The notes under the pieces: generated by a model
What the model saw: only the letters and a program-made list of their open reading frames with translations
Told to the model about the DNA's origin: nothing
Database searches by the model: none
Made by a program: the position numbers and the translations under genes
In this document: positions 11,978 to 22,694 of the stretch, one piece after another
Position numbering within the stretch: position 1 is the stretch's first letter
Layout: every line of letters begins with the position of its first letter
Assembly (NCBI GenBank): GCA_008704415.1
Contig: VXIS01000189.1
Coordinates: 27,763-91,762, forward strand
Direction: 5' to 3'
Length of the DNA stretch: 64,000 bases
Source: Sphaerosporella brunnea
Taxonomy: Eukaryota > Ascomycota > Pezizomycetes > Pezizales > Pyronemataceae

Positions 11978-12062
11978 TGGAGGAGCGGCGAATCGAACGC
12001 CGGACCGCCTCTAAGCTAGACTTGCATGCTAAAGAGGAATTATACCACTAAACCACACCCCC
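11978..12062 (-). tRNA. tRNA-Ala (anticodon AGC) with a short intron
   Basis: On the minus strand the acceptor GGGGGTG pairs with CTCCTCC (one mismatch, one wobble) and the T arm is CGGCG-TTCGATT-CGCCG. Anticodon stem CCTCT/AGAGG flanks TTAGCA, then about 13 extra bases (TGCAAGTCTAGCT) and T, which fits an intron one base 3' of anticodon AGC. The D arm (GGTTTAGTGGTATAATT) is Gly-like, so isotype rests on the anticodon. Six T follow at plus 11967-11972. Confidence 0.82.
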
Positions 12063-15000
12063 GACTGTGAAACCTAATAGCAAAAGATATCACAAGTACA
12101 GGCCGAGAGAAAACCACGCAGGAGACAGAAACAAAAGGCAACCATTATTATTCGAACGAGTGTCTAGCACGGAGCTTATCGGCCACAGAAGCAAAGAGAG
12201 CCGCATCAGCCTATCAGATTCCGGCACCTGATTGGACGCGCAACTGCTCTCGGAGAGTCTCCTTGGTCTTGCCTCGGTAAGCCTCGCACACGGCAAGATA
12301 GCTTACTGACACCCAGTTAATCCATCGTGATATGCTCCAAGGACACCGTGGGGTTGTTAAAGTGGTATAGATACTCGCAATGGACAGGAGCCTGGGCGAA
12401 GCCAACGCTTCAAAAGAACTTCTTCTGCGTCGCACTGACAAACTCGTCTAGTAGATAGAATATGATAGATAGTTCCCGAGTCGTGTCTGTCGAGAGATTG
12501 TTGCTGTGATTATCGTCGGGACGCTCCTGACTTCGAACGACTCCGAAGGCGGGGCGGGTGCGTGAGTATGCCATAGTGTGGACGATCGGAAGCTTGACGG
12601 AGGCGTTCAGGGCACCGAACGCAGGTGTCAAGGCCGCAGTGCGTACCGCTGCTGACGGTACAATACACCAGTGTGCTCAATAGCCGGCCATCTGGGCTGG
12701 CTGCGTTGGGCTGCGCTGGGCTGATCAAAAGGCCAGGCTGCCTTTTTAAACTCACAAGCACTGCGGGCTTCAGGAGCCATTGCTCGGATATGAAGAATGT
12801 ATGATGATCGCACCATTGCTGCTTCACTGCATGTCATTTTGTACTACTGAGGGGACTGACCGACGCGACTGGCCGTGCCCGACCGGTCAGTGACGGAGCG
12901 GTGACAGGAGACTGTGTGTGGGACGATGAGACGACGAGACAAGCGAGAAACCCAGCGGCGAGAATGCACCCGAAAGCAAAGAACAAACCCCGTGCCAGCG
13001 AAGAACGGAAGAACCCCGCCAGGCCCAAAGAACAAAGCCCCGGGCCGCGGCGGCCGCCGCAGGAAAAGACAAGGGAAATCTGATCGGTGCTAAGGTTTAG
13101 AATGCACGACTTCTAGTTGCATTCACCCACTCAATTGGTAAAGGACTCAGGCGAGGAAGCTCCCTGGAGAGTTCTGCCTCGATGGGTTCTAGTGAACGCA
13201 TAGCGGCTTCGGGCTTGGGCTTTGGCGGCCTAAGTCTTTCTGACTCATTCACTTTTGGAGGCTTCGGGCTTTTGTAAAGGTGACTCGGCGGGGATTCGGT
13301 TTGTGTCAGTGATGCTGTCGGAGACATATCAAGTCCTTACCTCCAAGTTGCCTCGCTATGACGTTTCTCTCCTGCAACCGTCGTGACCGGTTGCACGTCG
13401 TCACTGGCCTTTCCTTTGTACTAATTTGCGCCTTTTACATACATACAAAGATAAGTTTTTGTTAAAAAGGCCATCAACATTGAAGGGGAGAGCAAGTGCC
13501 TTAAATCATTCCAGATGCCATATAAGAACCATAGCCGGGCTTGCTTCTATATCCTGGATATGAAGAGAATTGGTTCACGCACTTGGTAATTTTGGCTCGT
13601 ACTTTTTCGTCTATGATTTAATCAATTGCAGCTTCCAGGGCTGGATCTCCGAGCCTTGAAGCTCCCTGAGGCCATTATATTCGTACAAAACCCTTGTCTT
13701 TAGAAGAGAGGCCCAATAGGTATTGCTGTTTTGTCTTCGTGTCCCTTTGCCAACTGCTTAAGAAATACGTGGACGCTGGGTGTCTGGTAGGACTCCCTAG
13801 CCTCGTGAATCGATATAAGAGGGGTTTGTGCATTACCGAAACCCATGATGTTGCTCATATGGGTCCCCGTCTTCGTCAAGCTTCCCTTGGAGTTGAAACC
13901 CAACGCTGTGTAAACACCTGCAATCAACTCCCGTTCTCCTCTGAAGTTTACTTTTAGGGTATGTTGGAAGTATGAGGGCTCGGCTTTTGGAGACTTAACT
14001 GGTCCTTTTCTCGCGTTCTGTCGCCATCTTGTCGTTACGCGAAGCGTCTCCATTCTCCACGCTCCACATTGTTCTTTCTCTCATTTGGTGCTGTCACCCT
14101 GCGCAGCACCGCCACCCATCCGGCGGGCCGCCGATCACAGTCATCACAACAACGCCTGGGAGTGGCTAGTGGGCAAGCATTTGTGGCGCAGGCACATGCA
14201 CCTTAACTCTATTGGAGACGCCCATAACCCTAACCCTGGTTGCAGTGTCACAGTTTTCAGTGCGATTTTCGTTTTGTCGGATACACGATCTTGTAGCGTA
14301 GCTTTCTAGCTATAGCGGCGGAATCCATGTATTCCGTCAGGAAAAGCTCAAGGCAGGAAGCAACCACAGGGGCCGTTTTGCGTTTGTGAGAGCTGGGCAG
14401 TGTGGGGCTTGATGGCTTTCACGCACTGGTTGCTTGGTCCATGGACGCCTAGACACTAAGAAATATCTTCCGTTGAAAAGGAACAATAACTCCATGGTTA
14501 TGTTGGTAACGGTGAGGCGGGCGAGAGGAGGCAAAGGCCAGAGGCGGCTGGAGAATTGGGGGCGGAGTGAGAGCAGAGTTGATTATGGAGGCGGACATGA
14601 TAAGGGCGGGGGTCTGTCATGATCGTTTGCGGTCGAATACGGACAATAAAGGTGATTACAAACAAACAAAGACAAAGTCCAGGCCATAGCCGCGCGTCAG
14701 ATTCTTGAAGCCAAACAGGGATTCATACAGCGCGCTACTTGCCTAACATCCCGGAGGACCGGTTAGGAATATATCAGCGTTGTGCAGAGTCGAAGCGGCA
14801 AGTTGCTATCGCGAATGTTATGGGTGGTATGGAAAAATTGAGAGGATCACCTGTCCCACTGCAAAAAGCGATGCATGGCCACCGCATACATATCACCGAG
14901 CTTGGATTTTGGGCGGCGTCTAGACTGTTGAACAAAAACAAAGCTTTTGCCAGTGTATAGAGGCCAGCGGAGGGAGCGGCAACCAAGCTCATGGCCATGT

Positions 15001-16616
15001 TAGTGCGAGCGTTACTGCTGTTAAGGTCATGTTCTATGGGAGCGATACTAAGTATTACTAACGGAGTTGTGGAACTCGTAAGGCTACTGAGGTTTAGCGA
15101 AGTTCAATGACTGTCGCGCGACCGTAATTACTAATTACCGTGTCAGTCGTTGCAGTCACGCGTGACGAACTTCCCTACTGAGGTTAGAGTGCTCACGCGT
15201 GAACCTAACCCATAATGAGTCAAACACCAAGTCAAGTCTTTCTCACAGCTATGGCGAAACGCTGAAAAAGGAAAAGAGGAATTATTCCTCCTGAAAAATC
15301 ATTTGGGTCAACGTCACGAATCATAGCATGCACCCACCTCATCAAAATTGACGCAATCCAGAGGAGTGCTTAGTAACTCTCCATCCCTTAGTCTGTAAGT
15401 TTTGGTACAACAGGCCGTGGCGGCGGTAGGTACTTGCGCAAGACGTGATGCAATTGGATCTCCACGATCTATATACCTATTATCTACCCAATACGCTCGA
15501 CGTCTGACAAGACTTCCTCGCCTCCTTAATGGATCCCTGGTGTGCATGGGCAATACCTACCGCGACCGATGATGTTATCCGAACCATAAGGATTAAAGGT
15601 ATCTAGCAATTCCGGATACCTTGTCCGAGACATCTGGGAACTCTTTGCTTAGGGAGTCGCAAACTGAATCCGGGAGATCTGACAGTCTTTCGAAACACTC
15701 CGTCCCCGTCAAGGCCCCCCTTGGGGTTAAAACCCCATGTAAACACACTCAATCACCTCCTCTGTTATCGCCCGATCCTGCATCTCAACAAACACCAGCC
15801 ATCTATTAATCTCCTTCAATTCCTTCAATTCCGTCTCGTGCTTTGTCAAAGTGGCGTGTATCTGTGTGGTATCGACTCTCCGGTCGGCGGTACCGCGATC
15901 ACAACCACGGCCCTCGGCGTCGTATCTGCCTTGGCCATGTGAGCCACGACCACGTCCCCCGACATAGACGTAGGAGAAGGCGCCACTGGCGCGTAACCCG
16001 CGGAAATCTGCATTGCGGTAACGAGGATTCGGAGATTGAGACCTGGAGTTTCGACGGTAGCAAGGAAACTTGGGACTGGAACGGTTGCAGCGGAAGTTCA
16101 TGTTGGCAGGTTGTTTGTAGGGGCGGGGTCGCTGAGGATATTGAGATACCCCCTGGATCGTAGCTGCTTTCGGAACGGACGAAGTCCCAGCGACACCACC
16201 ACACAGACAAGAAATAAACAGTTCGATAAGACAGAAATGTTCTATAGCCTCGCAATCATCATTCTATCTAGTACATAGTATAATACAATTGCTAAATTAA
16301 GTGATTGGTGCCGCGCTCCCCCACCCTCGTTGACCCCTCCCAACAGCCACACCACAATAAATCACCACCAAGGCACCTGATTCCCCCGCAAAGTTATGTC
16401 AGGCTACGTGTGGACTGGTGTTGCAGCTGGTGAGGCTCGAGTTCCAGGGCCGACGGTCTCGTTGATCATATGGATGGTGCTTGCGTTGCGGCGAAAAGTG
16501 ATGCGACACACGCTTGATCCATTGTAAATCACTAGATACTCGGTCTTTGCATTTCGAAATCATATATAGAGCTCGATAGAAATTCCAATTCAAGAACCCA
16601 ACAAATGAATGGAAAA
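12063..16616. other. long gene-poor stretch
   Basis: No recognisable domain on either strand. Frames with some protein-like character but no support are at 13097-13327 (-, proline/lysine-rich), 13700-14053 (-), 14739-14960 (+) and 15727-16101 (-, ending in a charged helix). A two-unit telomere-like word (AACCCTAACCC) lies near 14224-14236. Confidence 0.4.
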
Positions 16617-17210
16617 CTAGTCCAAAAGCCACAAAGCCGCCTCATAAGCCCTTTGAACCTCCTTCTCCATACGCGTGTCCACATCCCAGATCTTGTTGAA
16701 CAATTCGATGATCTGCGACCCACCCGAGAAGACCGCTTCTACAGCCAGACTCAAGAACCCGAGCACGCGATCCGACAACGAGCCCCAGTAATCCGCGGCG
16801 GCATCGCGCTGGTCCTCGGGCAGTTTTTCGATGTACTCAATCGCCTTGTCCGTGGTTTGATCGATGCTCTTCGTGGATTCGGCCTTGAGGGCCAGCGCAG
16901 CTTCCCGGATCGCGTTCTTCAGCTCTGCTTTGGTCCTGCCGGGGGTCTGCAGAACGTCTCGGAACGTCTTGCTCAGCTTCTCGATCGCGGCTTTCTGGTC
17001 GTAGAGGCCAACGCGCCAGATTCCTTTGAGGTCCTGCCGCGCCTTGTCCGGGAGCGTGTCGGTGTATGCCGTGGTGTTCGAAGTGTATGTTGGTGCGGCC
17101 GAGGCGGCAAGGTAGACGCCAGTAGGCTCTTCGGTAACCCTGGTGACGGTGTTTTCGAGGGCCTGCGTGAAGGCTCGTGCTTGGCCCAACAGCCTTTGCT
17201 GCCAAGTCAT
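16617..17210 (-). CDS. 197-aa helical protein, paralogue of the 27.9-kb gene
   Basis: Intronless frame with Met at 17210 and a stop at 17 kb side position 16617; no better upstream Met. The central region ends in KAIEYIEKLPEDQRDAAADY followed by WGSLSDRVLGF. The same block appears in the 222-aa protein at 27912-28580 (AIAVIEKLPESQRDTAADF, then WGNI). The N-terminal half is an Ala/Thr-rich helix. The C-terminus after the shared block is hydrophobic then charged (FLSLAVEAVF, later MEKEVQRAYEAALWLLD), so a membrane-associated helix is possible. No named family is recognised. Its two-member presence in one window argues that both are expressed genes rather than chance frames. Confidence 0.75.
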   Translation of the reverse strand: MTWQQRLLGQARAFTQALENTVTRVTEEPTGVYLAASAAPTYTSNTTAYTDTLPDKARQDLKGIWRVGLYDQKAAIEKLSKTFRDVLQTPGRTKAELKNAIREAALALKAESTKSIDQTTDKAIEYIEKLPEDQRDAAADYWGSLSDRVLGFLSLAVEAVFSGGSQIIELFNKIWDVDTRMEKEVQRAYEAALWLLD

Positions 17211-18772
17211 GGTTCCTGAGTTCTGTAACGTTTAATGGGCTGAGGATCAATCAATGGGACGGAGGGGAGTACCAGTTGAGAGATATGAATATGAAGACGT
17301 TTGCGAAGGGCACTAAATTGTGTCGAGGTTGAAATCCTGGCGAGTTTGGGGGAGACCGATGCGGTAGTGGTAAGTTTATTTATTTACCCACAGTTCGGCG
17401 GCTTGAGCTTGGGATCACAACACCGCGGTGCCGGAACTCGGGCCCAAGCATGTACCGATCCATTCCGGTTGCTTCGATTCCTGCTTGCAAGCTTGATTGC
17501 ATATTTTAACCTGGACCGGAGTACGTAGGCACGCACGTAATTGTGTGCTCACGAATTGCGACGATCTGTAGGAGTCGACGAACATAGGTGCATATGTTTC
17601 TGCGAGGATCCAAGAGTGTCGACATGTCTCGGGCCGATGCTAAATGCGGTTGTCGTTCAGCACATCGTTTTGATGATATGGAATGGCCGCGGAGTAACTG
17701 ATCCCGCTCCCACATAACGGGCCGGCGGCAACAACTACCGTGTCGCTGCAGAACTGGCAAGCAACATGGTCTCGAGCAGCTGAACGGGATGCAAGGAAAG
17801 CCACTCTCGTAAACCCGGAGGGGCTGATCTGAGACTGGGGGTTGTCTCACAAGCGTTGCGGCTACCTCGCTTCGCAATAGAACGTCACTCGCACTCTAAC
17901 AGATAGGAGGTTTTTTGCGTGAATCATGGCCCAATGGGACTGCGGAATTTCCGAAGGCTTGAGTGAGAAAATGGGACGAAAGGCGTCGAGCTCAACCTTA
18001 TTGCGACTGCTTCTCAGCATTTCAGGATCCCCCAAGTTTCCACCACGAGGCACGAGCCCAAGAAAATTGGGATAGAAGCCCCTTCGGCCCACCAAAATTA
18101 CTTTTTTCGGCGCTGAATACTATCTCAGTTTTCTGAACGGTCAAGTGGCTATCCATGCTCTCTTCTCCGTTCGCCCCATTCTGCATTTCCATCACCTACA
18201 TAACTCTACCCCGACAAACGATCGAGGCATCGCACATGAGACACCGAAAAAAGCAAAACAAGAGCAGCAAGTCCTCGGGGGAAAAAAAGCGCAGCTGAAC
18301 AGCACTATCCGCCTATAATATATATGCATAAGGTGATGCACGAGGTGGAAAAAAAAAACAATTGTAAATCGGCGCTAAATAACAGATATTTCGCCAAAAC
18401 ATACACACAGCCCACGAAGAAGCGAGGAGATTCTCTTCCTGCTCGCACAGTTGAATTCCTCACATTATTGGCTTTCATTTGGCCCCTTATACGTCCAATT
18501 TGGTTGAGAACGAAGCGTTTGTTGATGTGGTGTTAACCCTAACCCTTCGGTTAGTTAGGTTCGTTACATGACGTGGTACGGCAACACTTTTGAGCTTTAA
18601 GTCTAAAAACAAGGATCTTTGTCGCGCTTTTTTGTTTTAATCATCCTGTATTCGGCCGCTTGCGGCCATGACATGGGACTATATACATAAATCTACCCTT
18701 GGACCTCATGTGTCCACAGACGGGCGTGATTCAATAAGCATACCAAGGAAAGTCGTGTTCGATATTCAATGC
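17211..18772. other. intergenic, with telomere-like word and dispersed-repeat piece
   Basis: No supported gene. 18532-18548 holds TTAACCCTAACCC followed by TTCGGTTAGTTAGG. 18560-18670 holds two blocks found again elsewhere: AACACTTTTGAGCTTTAAG with neighbours (inverted partner at about 26025-26062) and TTTTGTTTTAATCATCCTG, then TATTCGGCCGCTTGC (diverged partner at about 28828-28866). Confidence 0.5.
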
Positions 18773-18830
18773 GTGACAAAGGAAAGACAAAGGAAAGACA
18801 AAAGGAAAGCAAAGGGAAGAACAGGCGGGG

Positions 18831-21800
18831 TCATTCTTGTGGCTTCTCTGGCCACTTTCCTACATGCGTGCTCGACAGGAAGCCCAACAGGGCTTCCGTG
18901 CACCTAGCGTCTGCCAGGATCCTGGCCACCGGAGTGGGAGTCCTCTTCCAGACCTCCTTGCCGCCTACTTTCGTTGCCAGCCCTATGGCCTTCCATAGGG
19001 CTTCCTGCTCTTTCTTCCATCTTGCGCATCTCTTCAGGAGATGCTCCCTCGTCTGCTTGGGGGCCTTGCGGCACCACCAGCACTTGTCATCTGTCCGGCG
19101 GCCGGTCCACATCAGATATGGAGCGGTGGGTGCTTTGTTGAGCCGGAGTTGGAAGTATCTGGACGCCAGTGCTTTAGGAGCCTTGGCCGCAGTCTTGTCC
19201 CATTTAGCCTTACGCTTATAGTAGGCTTTGGCTTTGATCTGGTGGCTCAGCCAGGCATTTCGGTCTTTCGTCCTGGCGTCGGTGACCAGGCGGCCAATGT
19301 GCGCCAGTGATGTGACCCCAACTGTGTGCGGCCTGTCCAGTCGGTCTCTTGCAGCGGCCTTGGCGACTTGGTCGGCCATTTCGTTGCCTGGGATGCCTTT
19401 GTGCCCGGGCACCCATCTGTACTCGGTGTTCCAGCCGAGCAGACGTAGCTCGTTTTCAGCTTGGCGGATTCGTGGTAGCAGCCATTGACCTGCCCCCGGG
19501 TCGCTGCGCCTCAGGCGTTTGAGTGCCGCTTGAGCGTCCACAAAGATGTAGACGGTTCCAGGCAGGTTCTGTGGGTCTTCTTGTTGGAGGCGTGATCTGA
19601 CGTGGGCGCTTCTTGATGCCAGTTCTAGTCCAGCCGCAATGCCGAACAGCTCTGCGTCATAGGCTTCCTTGTTGTTGCCAATGTAGCCACTGCTTCGGCA
19701 CCACTCGTCGATAGTCATGCTAGTTCGTGCGACTGCGCCAAAGGCACAATGGCCGTCTTCCAAGCGTGATCCGTCCGTGTACACTGCCATGTGGTTTGTT
19801 GTGGGCTGTTCCAGTGACGAGGCCGTCAGCGCCGCAGTGTTTTCGTCCTCCTCAATGGAGACATGGCCGGTGGGGTGCTGGAGATTCGGTCGAGTCGGTT
19901 CTATGCCTGTGGGGTGTCCGGGGATGGTCACGGCCAACTTGCCCATGATGTTGGGTGGCTGAGTTTCTGGGGCACTCCCACCAAAGGCGCTGCTTGCTAT
20001 AAATCGGAGCAGGTCGTTGGTAGACTTGACTTCTGGCTGTCGGTTTCCGTTCATGTCGGTTGCGGCGTTCCACAGCCGGTTGCCGGCTGGGTTGTTGTCT
20101 GGAGCTGCAGCTAGGCGGGCTGCAAAGCGCCTACGTCTGTGGCGGAGGACAGTTTCGGCATCTGTCAGACCGGCTTCGCAGATGAGGGGTCCGATAGCTG
20201 TTGTCGGTAGGGCGCCCAGTAATGATCTGGCCTGCCTGTTGAACAGCTTCTGTATATCGGCAGTTCGTTCCTTCTGGCCGTCAAACCATAGTTCAGTTCC
20301 GTATAGAGCAACAGCTTGCACCGCTGCGATCTGGATCCGTCGTACGTTCTCGGTGCATAAACCCAGCCGGCCTGTTAGTGACCGGATCCTGGCTTCCGCG
20401 GATCTTGCCTTGCCCATTCTGACGTTATGATGATGCTGGAGGGTCAGTTTGGAATCCAAGAAGACTCCGAGCCATCGAGTCGCATGCTTATTATAGGGAA
20501 CTTGCATGCCAGCCACAAAGACTTTCATGTCGGGAAGCCTCCGTTTCCGCGTTAGCAGGATTGCTTCGGTCTTAGCCACATCAAAGGCCACTGCGTTGGC
20601 GTCTGCCCATTTGAGGCTGGCGGTCGCGCAGCGGTCAAGCATGTTTGTGACGTCTGCTACTGTGTCTCCGGTAGCAACCCATGCGATGTCGTCTGCGTAT
20701 GAAAGCGCGAAAGTGCTCTGGACGGCTCTTTCCACCTCCGGGAAGAGGCCTGAGAGGTATACCGCGAAAAGGACGGGCGAGATTGGGGATCCTTGTGGTA
20801 GCCCTGTCTTGATGTTGATCGTCTCGCTGAGTTGTCCTTCAACCTTCATCTGGACACGCCTGTTTTCCATGAAAGAGGCAGTCCATTTGATCAGGCTATG
20901 TGGTGCTCCCAGCTTGATGAGTCTGCGTATAAGCACGGCTTTAGATACATGGTCGAAGGCTCCTTTGACATCCATCAGTAGCGCGCCGACCATGCGTTTC
21001 TCCTGCCAAGCCTCTTGAGCGTGATCCATCAGAATTGCGACCGCATCCACGGCTGCTCTACCTCGTCTGCTGCCAAATTGGCCCTCATGCAGCCAGCCTT
21101 TTGACTCTGCGGCTTGAGTCAATCTGCTTGCGGCTACTCGCTCGATCACCTTGCCCAGGCAGCAAAGTAGGGAGATAACACGGTGAGCTCGGGCTTTGGA
21201 GTAATCGTCTTTGCCGGGTTTGGGTATGACGACGCCGATGGCTTGGCGCCATGGCAGTGGCTGGTGACCTTGCCAGATGCACGCGCGTACAAGTCCTGTG
21301 ATCCTGGTGGGGTCCCACTTGTAAGCTAGCCTGACGGCTGGAGGGCCCAGCTTGTCTGGGCCAGCAGCGGAGCTGGAGGCCTGCGCAAAGCACGCCTGCT
21401 CAACCTCTTCGTCTGTAACGTACGTGTCGTTGCTCAGTCCGTCAAGCTCTTGAGGGGACCAGTTGTCGGATGGAGGCTCGGGGAAGGCTTGGCGAGCCAT
21501 CATGTCGCTCTTCTCCTTCGTGCTGGTGGCTATCCTGCCGTCCTGACCGGTGAGCGCACCCCCTTCAGTCATTGTGGGAGCGTTGTTAGTGTATCTTAAG
21601 GCCTTCCATGTGTCTTCCGGGCCGGCGTGTTGAAGAAAAGTCGTCCAGTGTACCCGTTTAGCTTTCCTGATAGCGCTTCTGAGAGCCCTGCGTGCATTCT
21701 TCACAGCCTGATGAGTGGTCCCTTGACGTCTGCGAAAGGATCGTTTGACCGCATTGAGTACACGGCGTAGTTCGTCGATGTCTGCGTTCCACCAGCGCTT

Positions 21801-22694
21801 AGAGCGTGCACATATGCGTAGCGGTTTGGCGTGCATCTGGAGGGTTTGGGTGATAGTCGCTGAAATCCAGGTGGCCTCCTGATCAAGGGCTGTTGTTGGG
21901 GCGTCGAGCTGTACCACCGGTCTGTTTGTAGCCAGTTCTCTCCACGTATCTTCGGCATCCTTTGACTGTTTTTCCGTCATACCGTTGATGTCCCAGCCAG
22001 TAACCTCTGTGTTGGTTTGGTTGGAGCAGTTGGGTTTATCCTCAAGGCATGACCACATTATTAGCTGGTGGTCAGAGCCCGTCTCGAGATCGGGCTGGTC
22101 TATAATCCAGTTGCTGACAATCATGTTCTTTGACAGTGTGAGGTCTAGAATGGCTGGCTGTGCTCCGCGGTCGCACGTGGGGGTGTCGTCGTTCCAGACG
22201 GTCAGCTTGTGGTGGTCAATGAGTGTCTCAAGCCAACCGCTATTGCGGTTGGTTTGGCAGGTTGGGTCCCAGCGTACGCTATGCGCATTGAAGTCGCCTG
22301 CTAGGATGACCTTATCTGAGTCCATAATGGCGGCCCAATTTTCCGTGCGGCTGGGCCTTTGGCTAGTGAAGGCATTGTTGACGACGTTGATTTTGAACTG
22401 ATCATAGACGTTGATAATGCGGCATTTTGCGCCGGATGGTGCGGTTGCGTCGATGACCATGACGTCACCCGCGCTGGATACCAACTGAGATTGAACAGTG
22501 AAGTTGGTCTTGGAGTCGGTGCGTATAGCAGCCCAGGTCCTGCCTGAGCCATATATCCGGAAGGCTTGGTGTGATACACGATAAGCTGGGGGTTCCTGCA
22601 GGAGCACCAAATCCGTTTTGTTGTGCACCGCGATTTCTAAGCAGGCCTGCAGCACCGGGCCGGACCTGTTTACATTATGTTGGATGCATCGCAT
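18831..22694 (-). CDS. LINE ORF2: endonuclease-reverse transcriptase-RNase H (1287 aa)
   Basis: The N-terminal exonuclease-endonuclease-phosphatase-type domain has QHNVNRS, LLQEP, AGDFNAHS and GSDHQLI, which are the metal-binding and catalytic positions that nick target DNA. The central reverse transcriptase has VVIPKPGKDD, EGQFGSRRG, LLMDVKGAFDHV, GLPQGSPISPVLF and the catalytic YADD. The C-terminal RNase H has YTDGSRLEDG, EAYDAELFGI, FVDAQAAL and PGHKGIPGNEMAD, giving the acidic catalytic set. A cysteine/histidine-rich end (CWWCRKAPKQTREHLLKRC) matches the usual C-terminal zinc finger. Full length for the class, with no frameshift or stop. Likely translated by reinitiation after ORF1. Confidence 0.95.
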   Translation of the reverse strand: MRCIQHNVNRSGPVLQACLEIAVHNKTDLVLLQEPPAYRVSHQAFRIYGSGRTWAAIRTDSKTNFTVQSQLVSSAGDVMVIDATAPSGAKCRIINVYDQFKINVVNNAFTSQRPSRTENWAAIMDSDKVILAGDFNAHSVRWDPTCQTNRNSGWLETLIDHHKLTVWNDDTPTCDRGAQPAILDLTLSKNMIVSNWIIDQPDLETGSDHQLIMWSCLEDKPNCSNQTNTEVTGWDINGMTEKQSKDAEDTWRELATNRPVVQLDAPTTALDQEATWISATITQTLQMHAKPLRICARSKRWWNADIDELRRVLNAVKRSFRRRQGTTHQAVKNARRALRSAIRKAKRVHWTTFLQHAGPEDTWKALRYTNNAPTMTEGGALTGQDGRIATSTKEKSDMMARQAFPEPPSDNWSPQELDGLSNDTYVTDEEVEQACFAQASSSAAGPDKLGPPAVRLAYKWDPTRITGLVRACIWQGHQPLPWRQAIGVVIPKPGKDDYSKARAHRVISLLCCLGKVIERVAASRLTQAAESKGWLHEGQFGSRRGRAAVDAVAILMDHAQEAWQEKRMVGALLMDVKGAFDHVSKAVLIRRLIKLGAPHSLIKWTASFMENRRVQMKVEGQLSETINIKTGLPQGSPISPVLFAVYLSGLFPEVERAVQSTFALSYADDIAWVATGDTVADVTNMLDRCATASLKWADANAVAFDVAKTEAILLTRKRRLPDMKVFVAGMQVPYNKHATRWLGVFLDSKLTLQHHHNVRMGKARSAEARIRSLTGRLGLCTENVRRIQIAAVQAVALYGTELWFDGQKERTADIQKLFNRQARSLLGALPTTAIGPLICEAGLTDAETVLRHRRRRFAARLAAAPDNNPAGNRLWNAATDMNGNRQPEVKSTNDLLRFIASSAFGGSAPETQPPNIMGKLAVTIPGHPTGIEPTRPNLQHPTGHVSIEEDENTAALTASSLEQPTTNHMAVYTDGSRLEDGHCAFGAVARTSMTIDEWCRSSGYIGNNKEAYDAELFGIAAGLELASRSAHVRSRLQQEDPQNLPGTVYIFVDAQAALKRLRRSDPGAGQWLLPRIRQAENELRLLGWNTEYRWVPGHKGIPGNEMADQVAKAAARDRLDRPHTVGVTSLAHIGRLVTDARTKDRNAWLSHQIKAKAYYKRKAKWDKTAAKAPKALASRYFQLRLNKAPTAPYLMWTGRRTDDKCWWCRKAPKQTREHLLKRCARWKKEQEALWKAIGLATKVGGKEVWKRTPTPVARILADARCTEALLGFLSSTHVGKWPEKPQE

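Noticed and set aside
12834..13083. Several nested 60-65 codon frames
   Set aside because: Overlapping frames on both strands in a GC-rich stretch, with no domain, no start context and no exon logic.
16605..17219. 204-codon plus-strand frame
   Set aside because: Antisense to the 197-aa gene; the minus-strand frame shares a block with the 222-aa paralogue, which decides the strand.
20017..21018. Long plus-strand frames within the LINE
   Set aside because: Antisense shadows of ORF2, whose catalytic motifs fix the coding strand.
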